Shown here in pieces: positions 1 through 10,517 of a stretch of 64,000 nucleotides of DNA (position 1 is the stretch's first letter; each line of letters opens with the position of its first letter). The DNA comes from Symbiodinium natans. Taxonomy: Eukaryota > Sar > Dinophyceae > Suessiales > Symbiodiniaceae. Under the pieces are notes generated by a model, which had not been told where the DNA came from, searched no databases, and was given only the letters and a program-made list of their open reading frames with translations. The translations under genes were made by a program, and so were the position numbers. The DNA is taken from the NCBI GenBank assembly GCA_905221605.1, contig CAJNDS010002728.1:234275-298274 (forward strand), in the 5' to 3' direction.

Positions 1-1105
1 ACAGCAGGCTCAGCGAAACACCTGCCGACTTGAAGTCTTCAAGCGCTTGCCTTGCGGCAGTGATGCGATCTGGTGCCAGTTGCTGCAGTTTGAGAATCAT
101 TTCCTTGACTTTCCAGCGCGTCTGCTTGGATTTGAGAAGGACAGTCGTAAGGTATGTTTCGGCGAATGGGCCGTCGGGGGCAATCCCGAGTCCTTTCATT
201 TTGGCTTACGTGGCCAGCACCTCTGGCACAGGCGCGGTGCTGTAAGCTCCTATCCCCAAAGAGCCCAATATTGCTTCATTCAGGAATCTTCCTTAAATCA
301 TATTAAGGGCCCCTATATGATTTAAGGTATATTGCTTAATTAAGCAATATTGGGCTCTTTGGGTCAAGTTCGTAAATGTGACAATGTTGGGCTGCAAATC
401 CAGGTCCAGCAATACTTGGAAGAGGTACTTGGCAGCATTGTGGTGATTTCCTTCCGCTTGCCAACAAGCACGAAGGGCAGATGAGAGATGCGCTACATTT
501 ATGTCAACGCTGCTTCCATTCATCTGGTCCAGAACCACTGCGGCTGATTCGACATCTCCTTCAGTCGCAGCTGCAGCGATGCGAGCAGCTCCAAGAGGCT
601 CATCAAGTTGACATGTGCTGATGGCCTCTGTCCAGATGTCGCGCACCCTGTGCATGCGACCAAGGCTTGTAAAGATTCTTATAGCTGCTGTGTATGATGT
701 CGCAGTTTTGTTGATACCAAGGTTGCAAAGGCTGTCGTAGATTTGGGCACCGTGCTCGTTCTGATTGCACGCAATAGAGGCTTGCATGACGGCATTGAAA
801 ATTTGGATCTCACTGCTGGTCGAGGTGGCAAAAACCTGTCGCACTTGTCGCCAATCTCCTCTCTCTCGTGCCTCACAAATCAGAGACAAGATACGTTGCC
901 CCTCCTTACTCAACTCACCATCGATAGGACCGGATCTCTGGCTTAGCGCCAGCCCCTTCCGCTCACGCAATGTGCTTAGCGGGTGCTGTCCGCCTGTTGC
1001 AAAACCGTCCGGAGAGATGCTTGACCACAGCAACGTCATCAGAATAGACAAACGTCCACGTTTGCCTATGCTCGCCCTCATGGCGTCGCTGGTAGGTTTT
1101 GGCAT
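1..1105 (-). CDS. Pentatricopeptide repeat (PPR) protein, 3' end outside window, interrupted by a foldback element
   Basis: An ATG at 1105 opens 247 codons up to position 364. Residues 1-55 are basic and hydrophobic and could be an organelle targeting sequence. From about residue 100 the protein is a run of degenerate 35-residue helical repeats typical of PPR RNA-binding proteins of mitochondria or plastids (for example the segment around TSYTAAIRIFTSLGR and the stretch ending LQPNIVTFTNL). The 109-bp foldback at 255-363 then cuts a repeat. Beyond it the motif resumes as IGAYSTAPVPEVLA and continues as MKGLGIAPDGPFAETYL to the window edge. Element plus a 2-bp duplication is 111 bp, a multiple of three, so removing it keeps the frame. 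An in-frame TAA (206-208) lies in the resumed part, so the locus may be a pseudogene or may carry another unrecognised intron. The PPR call is firm; functionality is uncertain. Confidence 0.75.
255..363. mobile_element. Foldback element, family C copy 1, inside the PPR gene
   Basis: The ends are inverted repeats: CCCAAAGAGCCCAATATTGC at the left and its complement at the right, extending about 30 bp with a few mismatches. The dinucleotide TC flanks both sides (253-254 and 364-365), a possible 2-bp target duplication. Removing the element plus one TC joins the PPR frame exactly. It could be a MITE insertion or an introner-like intron. Neither edge gives a clean GT-AG pair. Confidence 0.8.
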
Positions 1106-2790
1106 CGTCTATAGCCCGATTGTCGCGCAAGTACACAAATCCCATGTCTTTAGGCTACTACCAGTTGCTTGACGACTTCGGGGGTCTGCGACTTCTACTT
1201 ATGAGACGACCTTCTGAGGACAATGCGTGAAGCTTAGGGACCTGCAGGCCATGAAGGTTTTACTGAGTACTTTGTGAGCGTATGAACTCTTGTCAGCGGT
1301 GCCTTTGGCAAGGTTTTAAGCTTCCAAATTGGGGTTTAGGACGAAGGGCTGTATACTGTCCTGAAAGCCTATTTGCGCGCTGAAGACTCGGGAGGCTGTC
1401 ATTCTCAACAAAAGTTCTGAGAGCCTCGATCAGCAAAAACATCAAGAAGCCCCCGAATCCTATTATGATAGGAAACGAAGCAAAGAAGCTTGCGCTTTAA
1501 ATAATGCTCGGGTTTAGGGCTTTAAGGTTTCGGGTTTAGGGTTTACAGTAGTGTTTAGGGTTTGGGGCCAAACCAAGCTTTCATCTTGTCCGAAGTGAAG
1601 TGCATCTAAATGACAGAAAGTAGCTGTAATTTGTTCTTACTCATGAGGGCTTAAGACAAGAGGGGACCCCAGCATAGACCCCAAACAAGCACGACCAAAC
1701 TGAAACCATTCACCCTAAACCCTAAACCCTCAACCCTCAACCCTAAACCCTGAACCCTAAACCCTAAGCAGAACCCGACGAGGCCACGCGGCACGCTCTG
1801 TCGCAGCCGTTGCGAGTTCCGCTAGGACACCGTGGCGGTGGACCGCGCGATGGAGGTCCTTCTTCAGATCAATTTGGGAGGCTGGGAAGGTTGTTGGTGG
1901 ATCGTTTGGGGCTTTTCAGGTCGGGAGTTCTACCATGCCTATCCGTGCCCAACTATGGATATCTTAATACAATAGACACTCAACCCTCAACTCCACTAAG
2001 GAACGCACTTTTGCAGAGACCCACAAAGAATGGTGGTGGCGGGGGAAATTGAGATCAAGACCCACTTGGCGCAGTTGGGGTCGTGGGCTTTGCAGGCCCT
2101 AAACCCTAAATGCTAAAAACCCTAAAACCATAAAAACCCTAAAAACCCTAAAATCCCCTAAAACCCCTAAAACCCCTGAAAACCCTGAAACAATAAACAC
2201 AACCACCCCCCCCCCCCCCAAAACAAAAAAAAAAAACTAAAAACCCTAAACCCTTTAAGGGTTTCGGGTTTAGGCTCTTGGGTTTAGGGAGGTTGATGGT
2301 TGCCTGCGCAGCTTCTTCGTTTTGGCTGCATCCTGCATTCCTAAGTAGACCCTAAACCCTAAACCCTAAGCCCTGAACCCTGAACCCTGAACCCTAACCC
2401 CTAAACCCTGAACCCTAAACCCTAAACCCCAAACCCTAAACCCCAAACCCTCAACCCTAACCCCTAAACCCCTAAACCCCTAAACCCGAAACCCAAACCC
2501 CTTTCAAACTAGGGTTTAGGGTTCAGGGCTCCTGCTCTCCCTACACCCTGGCAACCCGTTCTTTGTATTTCGAAGGGTTTTGCAGGCCTTAGCGCTCGGG
2601 CAACAAAAACGCGAACACTCTAGAACCCCTAAACCCCTAAACCCCTAAACCCCTAAACCCCCAAACCCGTAAACCCCTAAACCCTATACCCTGAACCCTA
2701 AACCCTGAACCCTAAACCCTAAACCCTATACCCTCAACCCTAAACCCTGAAACCTAAACCCTACACCCTAAACCCCTAAACCCTTAAACC

Positions 2791-2851
2791 CACGCCTTGC
2801 GAGAGCTCGCAGCTGCCTGGCCCATGCTGAACCAGCCTGAGGCTTCAGCTG
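2791..2851. other. Exon-like island
   Basis: A GC-rich island between a CCCTAAA block on the left and a TTTAGGG block on the right. The plus frame reads HALRELAAAWPMLNQPEASA and ends at G|GTTTAG, so the repeat itself would supply the donor. No good acceptor is visible at the left edge. Confidence 0.35.
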
Positions 2852-3047
2852 GTTTAGGGTTTAGGGTTTAGGGTTTAGGGGTTTAGGGGTGTAGGGTTTA
2901 GGGTTTAGGGTTTAGGGGTTAGGGGTGTAGGGTGTAGGGTGTAGGGTTTAGGGTTTAGGGTTTAGGGTTTAGGGTTTAGGGGTTAGGGGTGTAGGGTTTA
3001 GGGGTTGAGGCTTTAGGGTTAGGGCTTTAGGGTTCAGGGTTTAGGGG
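2852..3047 (+). repeat. Telomere-like TTTAGGG array with variants
   Basis: A nearly continuous run of TTTAGGG with interspersed TTTAGGGG and TGTAGGG units. Every reading frame on both strands contains stops. Confidence 0.95.
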
Positions 3048-3075
3048 TTCTAGGGAGCATTGGGGACAGTAGAGT

Positions 3076-3174
3076 TTACCTGGGGCCCTATTTACCTACA
3101 GTTTTAAGGGTTATGCCTACTGATTAAGGGGTAGTTGCTACTACTAAACTGTAGGAAAATAGGGTCCAAGGTAG
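3076..3174. mobile_element. Foldback element, family G copy 1
   Basis: The left arm has ACCTGGGGCCCTATTTACCT followed by ACAGTTT. The right arm is its imperfect complement (AAACTGTAGG then TAGGGTCCAAGGT). The loop is about 30 bp. A related copy lies at 3659-3815. Confidence 0.65.
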
Positions 3175-3319
3175 GCTGTAGGGTTGGAGGGTTCTTCCGA
3201 AACCCTAAACCCTACTCCCTACATCACCCTACAACCTAAGCCCTGAAACCCTAAGCCCTACTCCCTACATCACCCTACACCCTAAACCCTGAACCCTGAG
3301 CCGGTAGGAAGGCACCCAC

Positions 3320-3450
3320 TACTGACTTGGCAGCCCAGTAACCATATTCTAACAAGGGCACCCTTTTTAGGTGGGTTACTTTATATTGGAACCCAGAAGG
3401 CCCAGAACCAAAAAAGAGGGTAAAGGGTACCACTGGGCCACCAGGCTGTC
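3320..3450. mobile_element. Foldback-like element, family E, diverged
   Basis: GCAGCCCAGTAACC at the left pairs with the complement of CACTGGGCCACC at the right, and the interior (AAGGGCACCCTTTTT) resembles the element at 35760-35880. The arms are strongly diverged. Confidence 0.4.
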
Positions 3451-3658
3451 CAGGGCTTCAAAGGGTGGATTTTCATGGTTAGCAAAGGCTTGCGGCGGAT
3501 GCTTCCCTTGCCCTGTATGGAGCTACAGAGGCTCTTGCGTTTGGGTGAGTTTTTTCGGGGGTCAAAAGGGATCTGGGTTTCGTGGTTGGGTAGCTTGAGC
3601 TCAACCACTGGAACTTGCGTACGCACACTGCTGCGGACTTCATGAGACCCCGAGTGGC

Positions 3659-3815
3659 ACCTGGGACACTATTTACCTACGGCTTCAAGGGTTACACCCC
3701 TAAACCCTAAACCCTAGACCCTAAACCCTAAACCCTAACCCCTAAACCCTAAACCCTAAGTGCTACTTCAGGGGTAGTTACTACTAAACTGTAGGTGAAA
3801 GAGGTAATAAGTACA
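3659..3815. mobile_element. Foldback element, family G copy 2, with a CCCTAAA array in its loop
   Basis: The left arm (ACCTGGGACACTATTTACCT) and right arm (ACTAAACTGTAGGTGAAAGA) match the copy at 3076-3174. The loop, short in that copy, here holds a CCCTAAA tract at about 3697-3759. Confidence 0.55.
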
Positions 3816-5324
3816 CTCCAAAGCCCTGAAGGTGCGGCGCAAGCTGCGTCGGGGTCGGCTTGGGCAGATGAGGAGGTCTCGCAGTGCGGCCGTCAGCGGA
3901 AGTGACAGGGGCCTAGCAGTGGCAGCACATTGGGGCTTACCTGAAGGCTCCTAATGTAGTTCCACATCTTTGTTTTTTTTGGGAGGGGGGCTTGTTCTAG
4001 AGGTTTATAGTATACTACCCTCAAAAGGTGCTACAAAGCCTCTAGGTAGGGTTCACTTATAGTATGGGATCCTGCGAACACCTCGCCGTCTCAGCCAAAA
4101 ACCCCAGTTCCCCTAAACCCCTTCGTACACCACAGGCCCTAAATCCTTTAAACCCTTTAACCCCTTCAAACCCCTCAAAGCTTTCAAACCCGTCAAACCC
4201 TTAAAACCCTTTAAACCCTTCAAACCCTTTAAACCCTTTGAACCCTTCACAATGGAAACCCCTAAACCCTAAACCCTAAACCCTAAACCCTGAGAGCCCA
4301 ACCGGAACTGCAAGGCTTGCCGCAGGGACACGGCCACTCGATCCTGAGGTACAAATTTATGGGCTCAGGGTTTATAATGTTTAGGGTTTTGGTTCTGGGG
4401 TTTTGGGGTTTTGGGGTTTGGGGCCTTTTTGTTGTGAGGGTGTAGGCGGCAGGGTGAGGACATTGTCGGGCGTTGCGGTCCATTTAGGGTTGAGGGTGAG
4501 GACATTTTGTAGGGTTTAGGGTGTTTTCTGTCCTTGATAGCACTGTAGCATTTGAGGCTCGTATTTGGGGTCTTCTCGCTGAGCTCTGGAAGCTACACTC
4601 CGGTTATGCAAGCCAAAGACAGACAACATGCCTGCCTGCTGGTAGGCTGCTCTGGGGAGGAGAGGAGGTGTCTTAGGGCGCAAAAGCTCATGGTGCTAGA
4701 CCCTAAACCCTAAACCCTAAACCCTAAACCCTAAACCTAGCATGGCGACCTCTAGCTGCTCCGCCAAGAAGGAACTTAAGACACGTGAAGTGAGATGCAT
4801 GAGCTTATTAGGGCCTCAGGGCTTGCAGAACAAAGCCAGGCGTTTTCACCGAAGAATATAAACTAAGCTTCCATGTGCTGACGACAAAATCTGAAAAAAA
4901 AAAAACAGGTGTTTCCGAAGCAGTCGCGTGTGTGATGTGTTTATGCCACCGGCACTTCTTGAGGGTATGTTTTTCTCTTGCCGGTGTGTTTCGTTCTCTG
5001 CAGCTGCCAGCTTGGTATCACCCTGTTCAACTCTGCGAGACTCTGCATGCCTCGCAGTTTAGGGTAGGGTCATCCGGTTTAGGGTTTAGGGTTTAGGGTT
5101 TAGGGATAAGGGTTTAGGGTTTAGGGTAGGGCCATCCGGTTTAGGGTTTAGGGCTTAGGGCTCATCGCAATTTAGGGTAGGGTTTGTAGGTTTAAGGGCT
5201 CATGCTTCACTGTGAACCATTTCTGCAGGATCACTGTGCTTGACCAGCAACTCAAGTTTCTACACATATCCCCAAGGGAAGCCCGCGCTGCAAGCATTCC
5301 AAACCCCCAAAGCCTTAACCATAA

Positions 5325-5462
5325 CTACTATTTGCGTGAGAACCCCCCCCCCCCCCCCTCCCTCAAAAAAATCAGGAAATAATGATACCCTTATTACCCC
5401 TGTAGGGAAGAACATTTTCACTTTTTTCGGGGGGGGGGGGGGGGTTCATAAGCAAACAGTAG
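5325..5462. mobile_element. Foldback element, family D copy 1, with poly-C/poly-G arms
   Basis: The left end CTACTATTTGCGTGAGAAC runs into a long C tract. The right end is a long G tract followed by TTCATAAGCAAACAGTAG, the imperfect complement of the left. A central TTACCCCTGTAGGGAA region forms the loop. The outermost 20 bp match the copy at 36161-36309. Confidence 0.75.
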
Positions 5463-6209
5463 AGAGCCCGCAAAGAGACGTCTCTGAAGCGCAGTCCACG
5501 ATTCCAAGTCCACGGTGCGAGCAATCGGCGGGATCTGTGCAAGGAATGGGTTTTCGTTTACAAAACCCCTTTCAGCCCTAAGACCACTACACCCCAAACA
5601 CCAACCCCCCCCCCCCCCCAAACCCTAAACCCTATAAGCCCCTAAAACCCTAAGAGCCCTTTTATAAGCCCTACAGCCCTAAGCCCTGCACCCTGAGCCG
5701 CCGGAGAAGGGGTGCTCGCTTACGGGCTTTTTTTTTTTTTTTTAATTTCTTTGTTTTTGTTTTTTTTTTTTTTAAGTTCATTTTTTTGAGTTTGTTTTTT
5801 AATTTCTTTTTTTTTGGGTTTTTTAATTTCTTTTTTTTGGGGGGACCATCTTTATCGCTTAGTGTTGAGGATATCGCTTAGTGGTTAGGAACTCCCTAAG
5901 GCAAGAGAGGCACTAGAGATGTCCAAGTTGTGGGAAACCTTTTGAACCCAAGCTGGTCCCTAAACAATCTGAACCCTAAACCGTCCCGCCCCCACTCAAA
6001 ACAGCTAAACACCCCGAACCCCACACCCTGAAACCCCTCAAACCTCCACATCTCCCAAAGAATTCCCGAAACCACAAGTATCCCTATACCGCCGTAAACC
6101 CTAAACCCCCCAAACCCGAAACCCTAACCCCCTAAATCCCAAACCCCAAACCCTCAACCCCAAAATCCAAACCCGAACCCCCTTCCCTCCCCACACCCCA
6201 ACAGAGACA

Positions 6210-6330
6210 CCCTAAACCCTAAACCCTAAACCCTAAACCCTAAACCCTAAACCCTAAACCCCAAACCCTAAACCCTAAACCCTAAACCCCAAACCCTAAA
6301 CCCCAAACCCTAAACCCTAAACCCTAAACC
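6210..6330 (-). repeat. Telomere-like CCCTAAA array
   Basis: About 16 mostly perfect CCCTAAA units with a few CCCCAAA variants. Confidence 0.95.
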
Positions 6331-6354
6331 CCCTCCCTCCCCCACACCCCAACA

Positions 6355-6472
6355 GAGCCTGCAACAGCGCTGCAAGGAGTCGCGCGGCCGCGGCCAGGGA
6401 GGCAGCGACCACCTCGCCGGGCGCCTGGCGGTCCCAACAAGTTCGGGCGGAAGGTGGGCCAAATGAGGGTTT
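6355..6472. other. Exon-like island
   Basis: GC-rich segment between CCCTAAA (left) and TTTAGGG-type repeats (right). The plus frame is open for about 38 codons, beginning SLQQRCKESRGRGQGGSDHL, and ends near G|GTTTTAG. Confidence 0.35.
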
Positions 6473-6743
6473 TAGGGCTTAGGGTTTTTGGGGTTTTAGG
6501 GTTTTCGGGTTTTTGGGTTTTGGGGTTTTAGGGGTTTTTGGGTTTTTCGGGTTTTTGGGTTTAGGGTTTTCGGGTTTAGGGTTTTAGGGACTCCCCAAAG
6601 CAACTCGAATCCCCCAGAGTTTCCCCAGCATGCCCGCGTCTGCCCTTTGTCGCACGTGGCCATTGTTTGTCTGCAGTGAAACTTCTGTGTGAGCCCGGGG
6701 GCCCAGTTTCCAAGAGAAACAGAGGAGACGTAAGCACAAAGAA

Positions 6744-6813
6744 CCCTAACCCTAAACCCTAAACCCTAAACCCTAAACCCTAAACCCTAAACCCTAAACC
6801 CTAAACCCTAAAG
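6744..6813 (-). repeat. Telomere-like CCCTAAA array
   Basis: Nine to ten tandem units. It is followed by an island at 6814-6930 that is open on the plus strand (GIRLRTEPLGSSPGSNPGLL and onward) before TTTAGGG repeats resume. Confidence 0.9.
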
Positions 6814-7162
6814 TCCCGAAGGCGGCATAAGGTTGCGAACTGAGCCCCTAGGCTCTAGTCCAGGGTCGAACCCTGGGCTCCTGGGTTCCGAACTCCCAGC
6901 CGAAGAAGCTGAAAGAAGGGCCAGGGTTTCTTTAGGGTTTAGGGTTTAGGTTTTAGGGTTTAGGGTTTCTTTAGGGTTTAGGGTTTTTAGGGTTTAGGGT
7001 TTGTTTAGGGTCTAGGGTTTTCTTTAGGGAATCGGATTCTGGCGATTATAGGGTTTATAGGGTTTATAGGGTTTACGCTGAAGGGGCAGAGCCACTTGAC
7101 TTGACGCGCTGTGGCACTTGCGTGTGAGCACTCTACGTCACTTCTACGAGAAGGCAAAATTT

Positions 7163-7323
7163 CCCAGAGAGCCCAATCCCCCTTGATTCAGGAATATATC
7201 ATATCAAGGATCCCTACATAAATGAAGGTATATTCCTTCATTCAGGGGTACCTTAAACCATATCAAGGATCCCTAGATAAATGACGGTATATTCCTTAAT
7301 TCAGGGGTCTTGGGCTCTCTGGG
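7163..7323. mobile_element. Foldback element, family C copy 2, with an internal duplication
   Basis: The ends CCCAGAGAGCCCAAT and ATTGGGCTCTCTGGG-like complement are inverted repeats of the same family as 255-363. The interior contains two copies of a unit with CATATCAAGGATCCCTA and AAATGA-GGTATATTCCTT, so the element seems to have duplicated internally. It lies about 120 bp beyond the methyltransferase stop codon. Confidence 0.75.
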
Positions 7324-7444
7324 AGTTTGAAGGGATACCACCTTGAGGACTGCACAGGTGAAGAAGAGTTCATATGAGCAGACGTCCCCAGGAAGAAGAG
7401 CTGAGAAGACTTTGCTCAGCGTCTGGTGGTGCCTGCTTAAAGAC

Positions 7445-8332
7445 TCAGGCAAGAGGCTTGCGCCCGGAAATAAAGGAAGTCACGCCCATCTCCTGCTGCT
7501 TCGCAGTATGCTGCAGGATGTACGCCTGCTCCTCCTCCGCCGTCCATGACGTCATCTTCTCACAGAGTTCGAGGATCTCCTCTTCGCTCGCGTCCTCAAA
7601 GAAAGAATCTGTCTTGGCCCACTTCATCGGCTTGCTCTTGAAGATCGAGAACTGCTCCTTAAGAGGGATATCGTACAAGGTCCTGGTGTGGGGAGTGACC
7701 ACCACGTCCACGAAGCCAACGTCCTTCAGCAAGTCTTGCAGCTCCTCCACTTTGGGGAATCGCTCAATGTAGCGTGCAAGGACGACGGGGAGTAGGTTCT
7801 TGAACCAGAAACAGTCACGTGCCTGCTCGTGCCCCACCGTGTTGATCAGCACCTCACCACCAGGGCGGATCATGTCAAATAGTGCCTTGAAGATCTCGCG
7901 GATGCGATGCAGGACGTGGGCACGATCTGTGTTTTGGCTAGGTTCTTTGGCATTTACCACAGTAAGGTGGTGCAGCACCTGCACGATGATTGCAACATCG
8001 GCGTGCGTGGCAGGGTCTGATGCGAGCTTTGGAAGTTCTTGCTGCGCACACCCATGCGTACAGAGCACGTTGTCGAACCCCTCCTCTTGGCAACGCCTCT
8101 CGCAGTGGGCCAACATGGCCTTGTTGTACTCGAGCGCACGCACCGACTTGGCATGGCGCGCGATGGCCAACACATTGTTGCCAGTTCCCGCACCAACTTC
8201 AATGACATCCTTCCCGGCACAGTGCTCATTCAAAACATCAGCGAACAAGCACTTGCGGAGCTCAGCGTAGGTGTCGGCGGTGTCAGAGTAGTTGCAGAAA
8301 TCCGGCACCAGATTGGAGACCACTTCGGCCAT
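7445..8332 (-). CDS. Class I SAM-dependent methyltransferase-like protein, single open frame
   Basis: A 295-residue protein from the first in-frame ATG at 8332. The frame stays open upstream to 8416, but only with a GTG start. The SAM-binding motif I is clear (VIEVGAGTGNN, residues 43-53). An acidic residue at the end of strand 2 follows (ALEYNK, E68), then a motif IV-like strand (ADVAIIVQVLHH) and a post-motif strand (RPGGEVLINTVG). This is the Rossmann-fold methyltransferase order. The substrate is not evident; the C-terminal half (HTRTLYDIPLKEQFSIF and onward) is not recognised. There is no intron and no telomere-like repeat inside the frame, unlike the surroundings. An exon joining near 8345 upstream cannot be excluded. 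Confidence 0.85.
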   Translation of the reverse strand: MAEVVSNLVPDFCNYSDTADTYAELRKCLFADVLNEHCAGKDVIEVGAGTGNNVLAIARHAKSVRALEYNKAMLAHCERRCQEEGFDNVLCTHGCAQQELPKLASDPATHADVAIIVQVLHHLTVVNAKEPSQNTDRAHVLHRIREIFKALFDMIRPGGEVLINTVGHEQARDCFWFKNLLPVVLARYIERFPKVEELQDLLKDVGFVDVVVTPHTRTLYDIPLKEQFSIFKSKPMKWAKTDSFFEDASEEEILELCEKMTSWTAEEEQAYILQHTAKQQEMGVTSFISGRKPLA

Positions 8333-9618
8333 GTGGGCAAACCACTGACCTCGGGAACACTGCCAACCCTTGAATTCTTCACCGAATAAGGGTCCCAAAA
8401 CCCCACAAACATACACGCCTAGCCCCTAAACACCAATGCCTATAGTGTCGGAGGCTGAAGAAATGCCAAGATTATTGCCTTCAACCACTTTTCTGGAGAG
8501 CGAAAGCAGAAACTACCCTTGAAACCCTAAACCCCAACACGAACCAAACATTCTCCCAGTTGTGTAGGCCCGAGGCCCATGCCAGTGGGCAGTGGGGGCT
8601 CCCTAAACCCTAAACCCTAAACCCTAAACCCTAAACCCGAAACCCCAAACCCTAAACCCTAAACCTCCTTGGGCATTCTTGGCCTGACAGGGTGTGGCCC
8701 CGGCGGTCAGGATGCAAGGGCTGGGAGTCTAGGCTCAAGAGCAACCTAGGAACAAAAAACTGGGTTTAGGGCTTAGGGCTGATGGATTAGGGTTTAGGGT
8801 CTGGGGTCTGGGGTCTGGGGTTGGGGTTAACAAGGCAACATATAACCCTTAAGAGAGGGAGCAAGGGCCTACTCGCGTCCTAGGAGTTTAGGGTCTAGGG
8901 GCAAGGATTGAAATTGGATTTAGGTTTTTTATTCGGATTGAGGGCAGCTTAGGATTTCAGCATATTTCACCATTTGGGGTTCAGGGTTGAGGGTTTAGGG
9001 TTTAGGGACCCCGGTTTAGGATTTAGGGTTTAGGGTTTAGGGTTTAGGGTTTAGGGGGGGGGGGGGGCTTCTAGGTTGGATGCACTGCGCTTCGGGGCGG
9101 AATCAGGCTCAAGAGCGTTAACCCAATCATCCCCAGACCCTCAAACCTTGAGCCCCAAACCCCCAACCCGAAATGTGAGAAGGGTTTAGGGTTTAGGGTT
9201 TAGGGTTTAGGGTTTAGGGACCCCCAACCCCCTGTACCGCAACCCCTCAGGGGTGTTGAGCTTCGGGCTGCGCCAATGGGCGATCTTGAAAACCGGCAAG
9301 CTCGGGCCAGTGAATAAATGCTGCGGGATGTTTGCGGTATAGGGTTTAGGGTTTAGGGTTTAGGGTTTAGGGCATACGGGCTGCTTTTTGTTCGCATCAA
9401 AGCTCTACCTGCGCTCCAGGTTGCCCACAGCTTCTCGCAAGTAACCTTTCGATAGTAGGTAGAACCCTAAACCCTAAACCCTAAACCCTCAACCCTAAAC
9501 CCTAAACCCTAAACCCTCAAGCCGGAAGTGGCCCTCTGCAGGTTGCCTGTAACATTCGCAAAAGCCTCCTTGGGGGTGTTGTCAGGATGAAGCTTAGGAT
9601 TACCCCGACCCAAACCCT

Positions 9619-9731
9619 ACTTGGAGGTTCAGGGTACTTAGTAACCAAGTTTGAGTATAGTTAGAACCCACTTATAAGCATCTTAAGTACCCTCATGGGG
9701 TTGTAATTGGCTTGTAAGTACAGTCATAAGG
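9619..9731. mobile_element. Family B foldback copy 1, one arm missing
   Basis: It begins ACTTGGAGGTTCAGGGTACT and is nearly identical for about 100 bp to 10031-10164, but stops before the second arm. Confidence 0.6.
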
Positions 9732-10030
9732 TTTTGGGCGTAGGTCGTGCAACATTCGACCCTCAAACGACTCGATGCCGGAACCCTCGAGCCCTGACGC
9801 CCCAAAACCTAGAGTCCCTAAGCCCTCATGTAGGTTACCCGGGAACCAAATCATGAGTTGTTAACGGCTTCCTGCCTCCAAAAAAAATTGGAAAAAAACA
9901 CACTTCTGGGCATCCTAAACCCTAAACCCTAGACCCTAACCCCTAAAGCCTAGTAGTACAATGGTAGACACACACTCAACCCTCTAGAAACGGCAGCCTG
10001 CACAACCCTAAACCCCAAACCCCAAACCCT

Positions 10031-10164
10031 ACTTGGAGGTTCAGGGTACTTAGTAACCAAGTTTGAGTATAGTTAGAACCCACTTATAAGCCCCTTAAGT
10101 ACCCTAATGGGGTTCTAATTGGCTACAGTTATAACTGGGATGCTAAGTACCCTCAACCTCCAAG
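10031..10164. mobile_element. Family B foldback copy 2, complete
   Basis: The left end ACTTGGAGGTTCAGGGTACT is the complement of the right end (CTAAGTACCCTCAACCTCCAAG). The flanks CAAACCCT and GAAACCCC agree at 6 of 8 positions, consistent with a decayed 8-bp target duplication within a CCCTAAA-type target. Confidence 0.7.
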
Positions 10165-10312
10165 GAAACCCCAAACCCAAAAAAACACTACACCTAAACC
10201 CCGAACCCTAAACCACAGAGCCTAAACCCTAAACCCCAAACCCTAAACCCTAAACCCCAAACCCCAAATCCTAACCCTAAACCCCCAAACCCTTCTGTCA
10301 AGGGGGGGGCAC

Positions 10313-10387
10313 CTCCTCAAAGCGCGGCACCAGTGCCAGGGTTTGGAGAGCCTCTCGTTGGCGGGCGGCGAGGTTTGCCCAGGGCTT
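10313..10387. other. Exon-like island
   Basis: On the minus strand 25 codons are open (KPWANLAARQREALQTLALV...), ending GAG|GTGCCC. On the plus strand the same island reads LKARHQCQGLESLSLAGGEV... and ends ATGG|GTTTAG. Both are codon-like, so the strand is unresolved. Confidence 0.4.
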
Positions 10388-10391
10388 CTCA

Positions 10392-10517
10392 TGGGTTTAG
10401 GGTTTAGGGTTTAGGGTTTAGGGTTTGGGGTTTGGGGTTTGGGGTTTGGGGTTTGGGGTTTGGTTTGGGGTTTGGGGTTTGGGGTTTGGGGTTTGGGGTT
10501 TGGGGTTTGGGGTTTAG
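10392..10517 (+). repeat. TTTAGGG array passing into a TTTGGGG array
   Basis: Five TTTAGGG units are followed by about a dozen TTTGGGG units, a homogenised variant. Confidence 0.9.

Larger units (their letters stand above)
1106..7162. other. Repeat mosaic without a recognised gene
   Basis: About 6 kb of short CCCTAAA and TTTAGGG blocks in both orientations, degenerate variants, poly-T and poly-C tracts (for example 5731-5842), foldback elements and exon-like islands (listed separately). The segment 1146-1500 holds unique sequence in which I see no gene. The open frame at 1810-2052 (plus) is GC-rich and codon-like but starts at a non-ATG codon and is not recognised. Confidence 0.6.

Noticed and set aside
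6850-6885. A tRNA T-arm-like hairpin (CAGGGTTCGACCCTG on the minus strand)
   Set aside because: No A box, anticodon arm or acceptor stem could be fitted around it.
7800-8389. Plus-strand open frames at 7800-8270 and 8039-8389
   Set aside because: They are shadows opposite the methyltransferase, which carries clear SAM-binding motifs.
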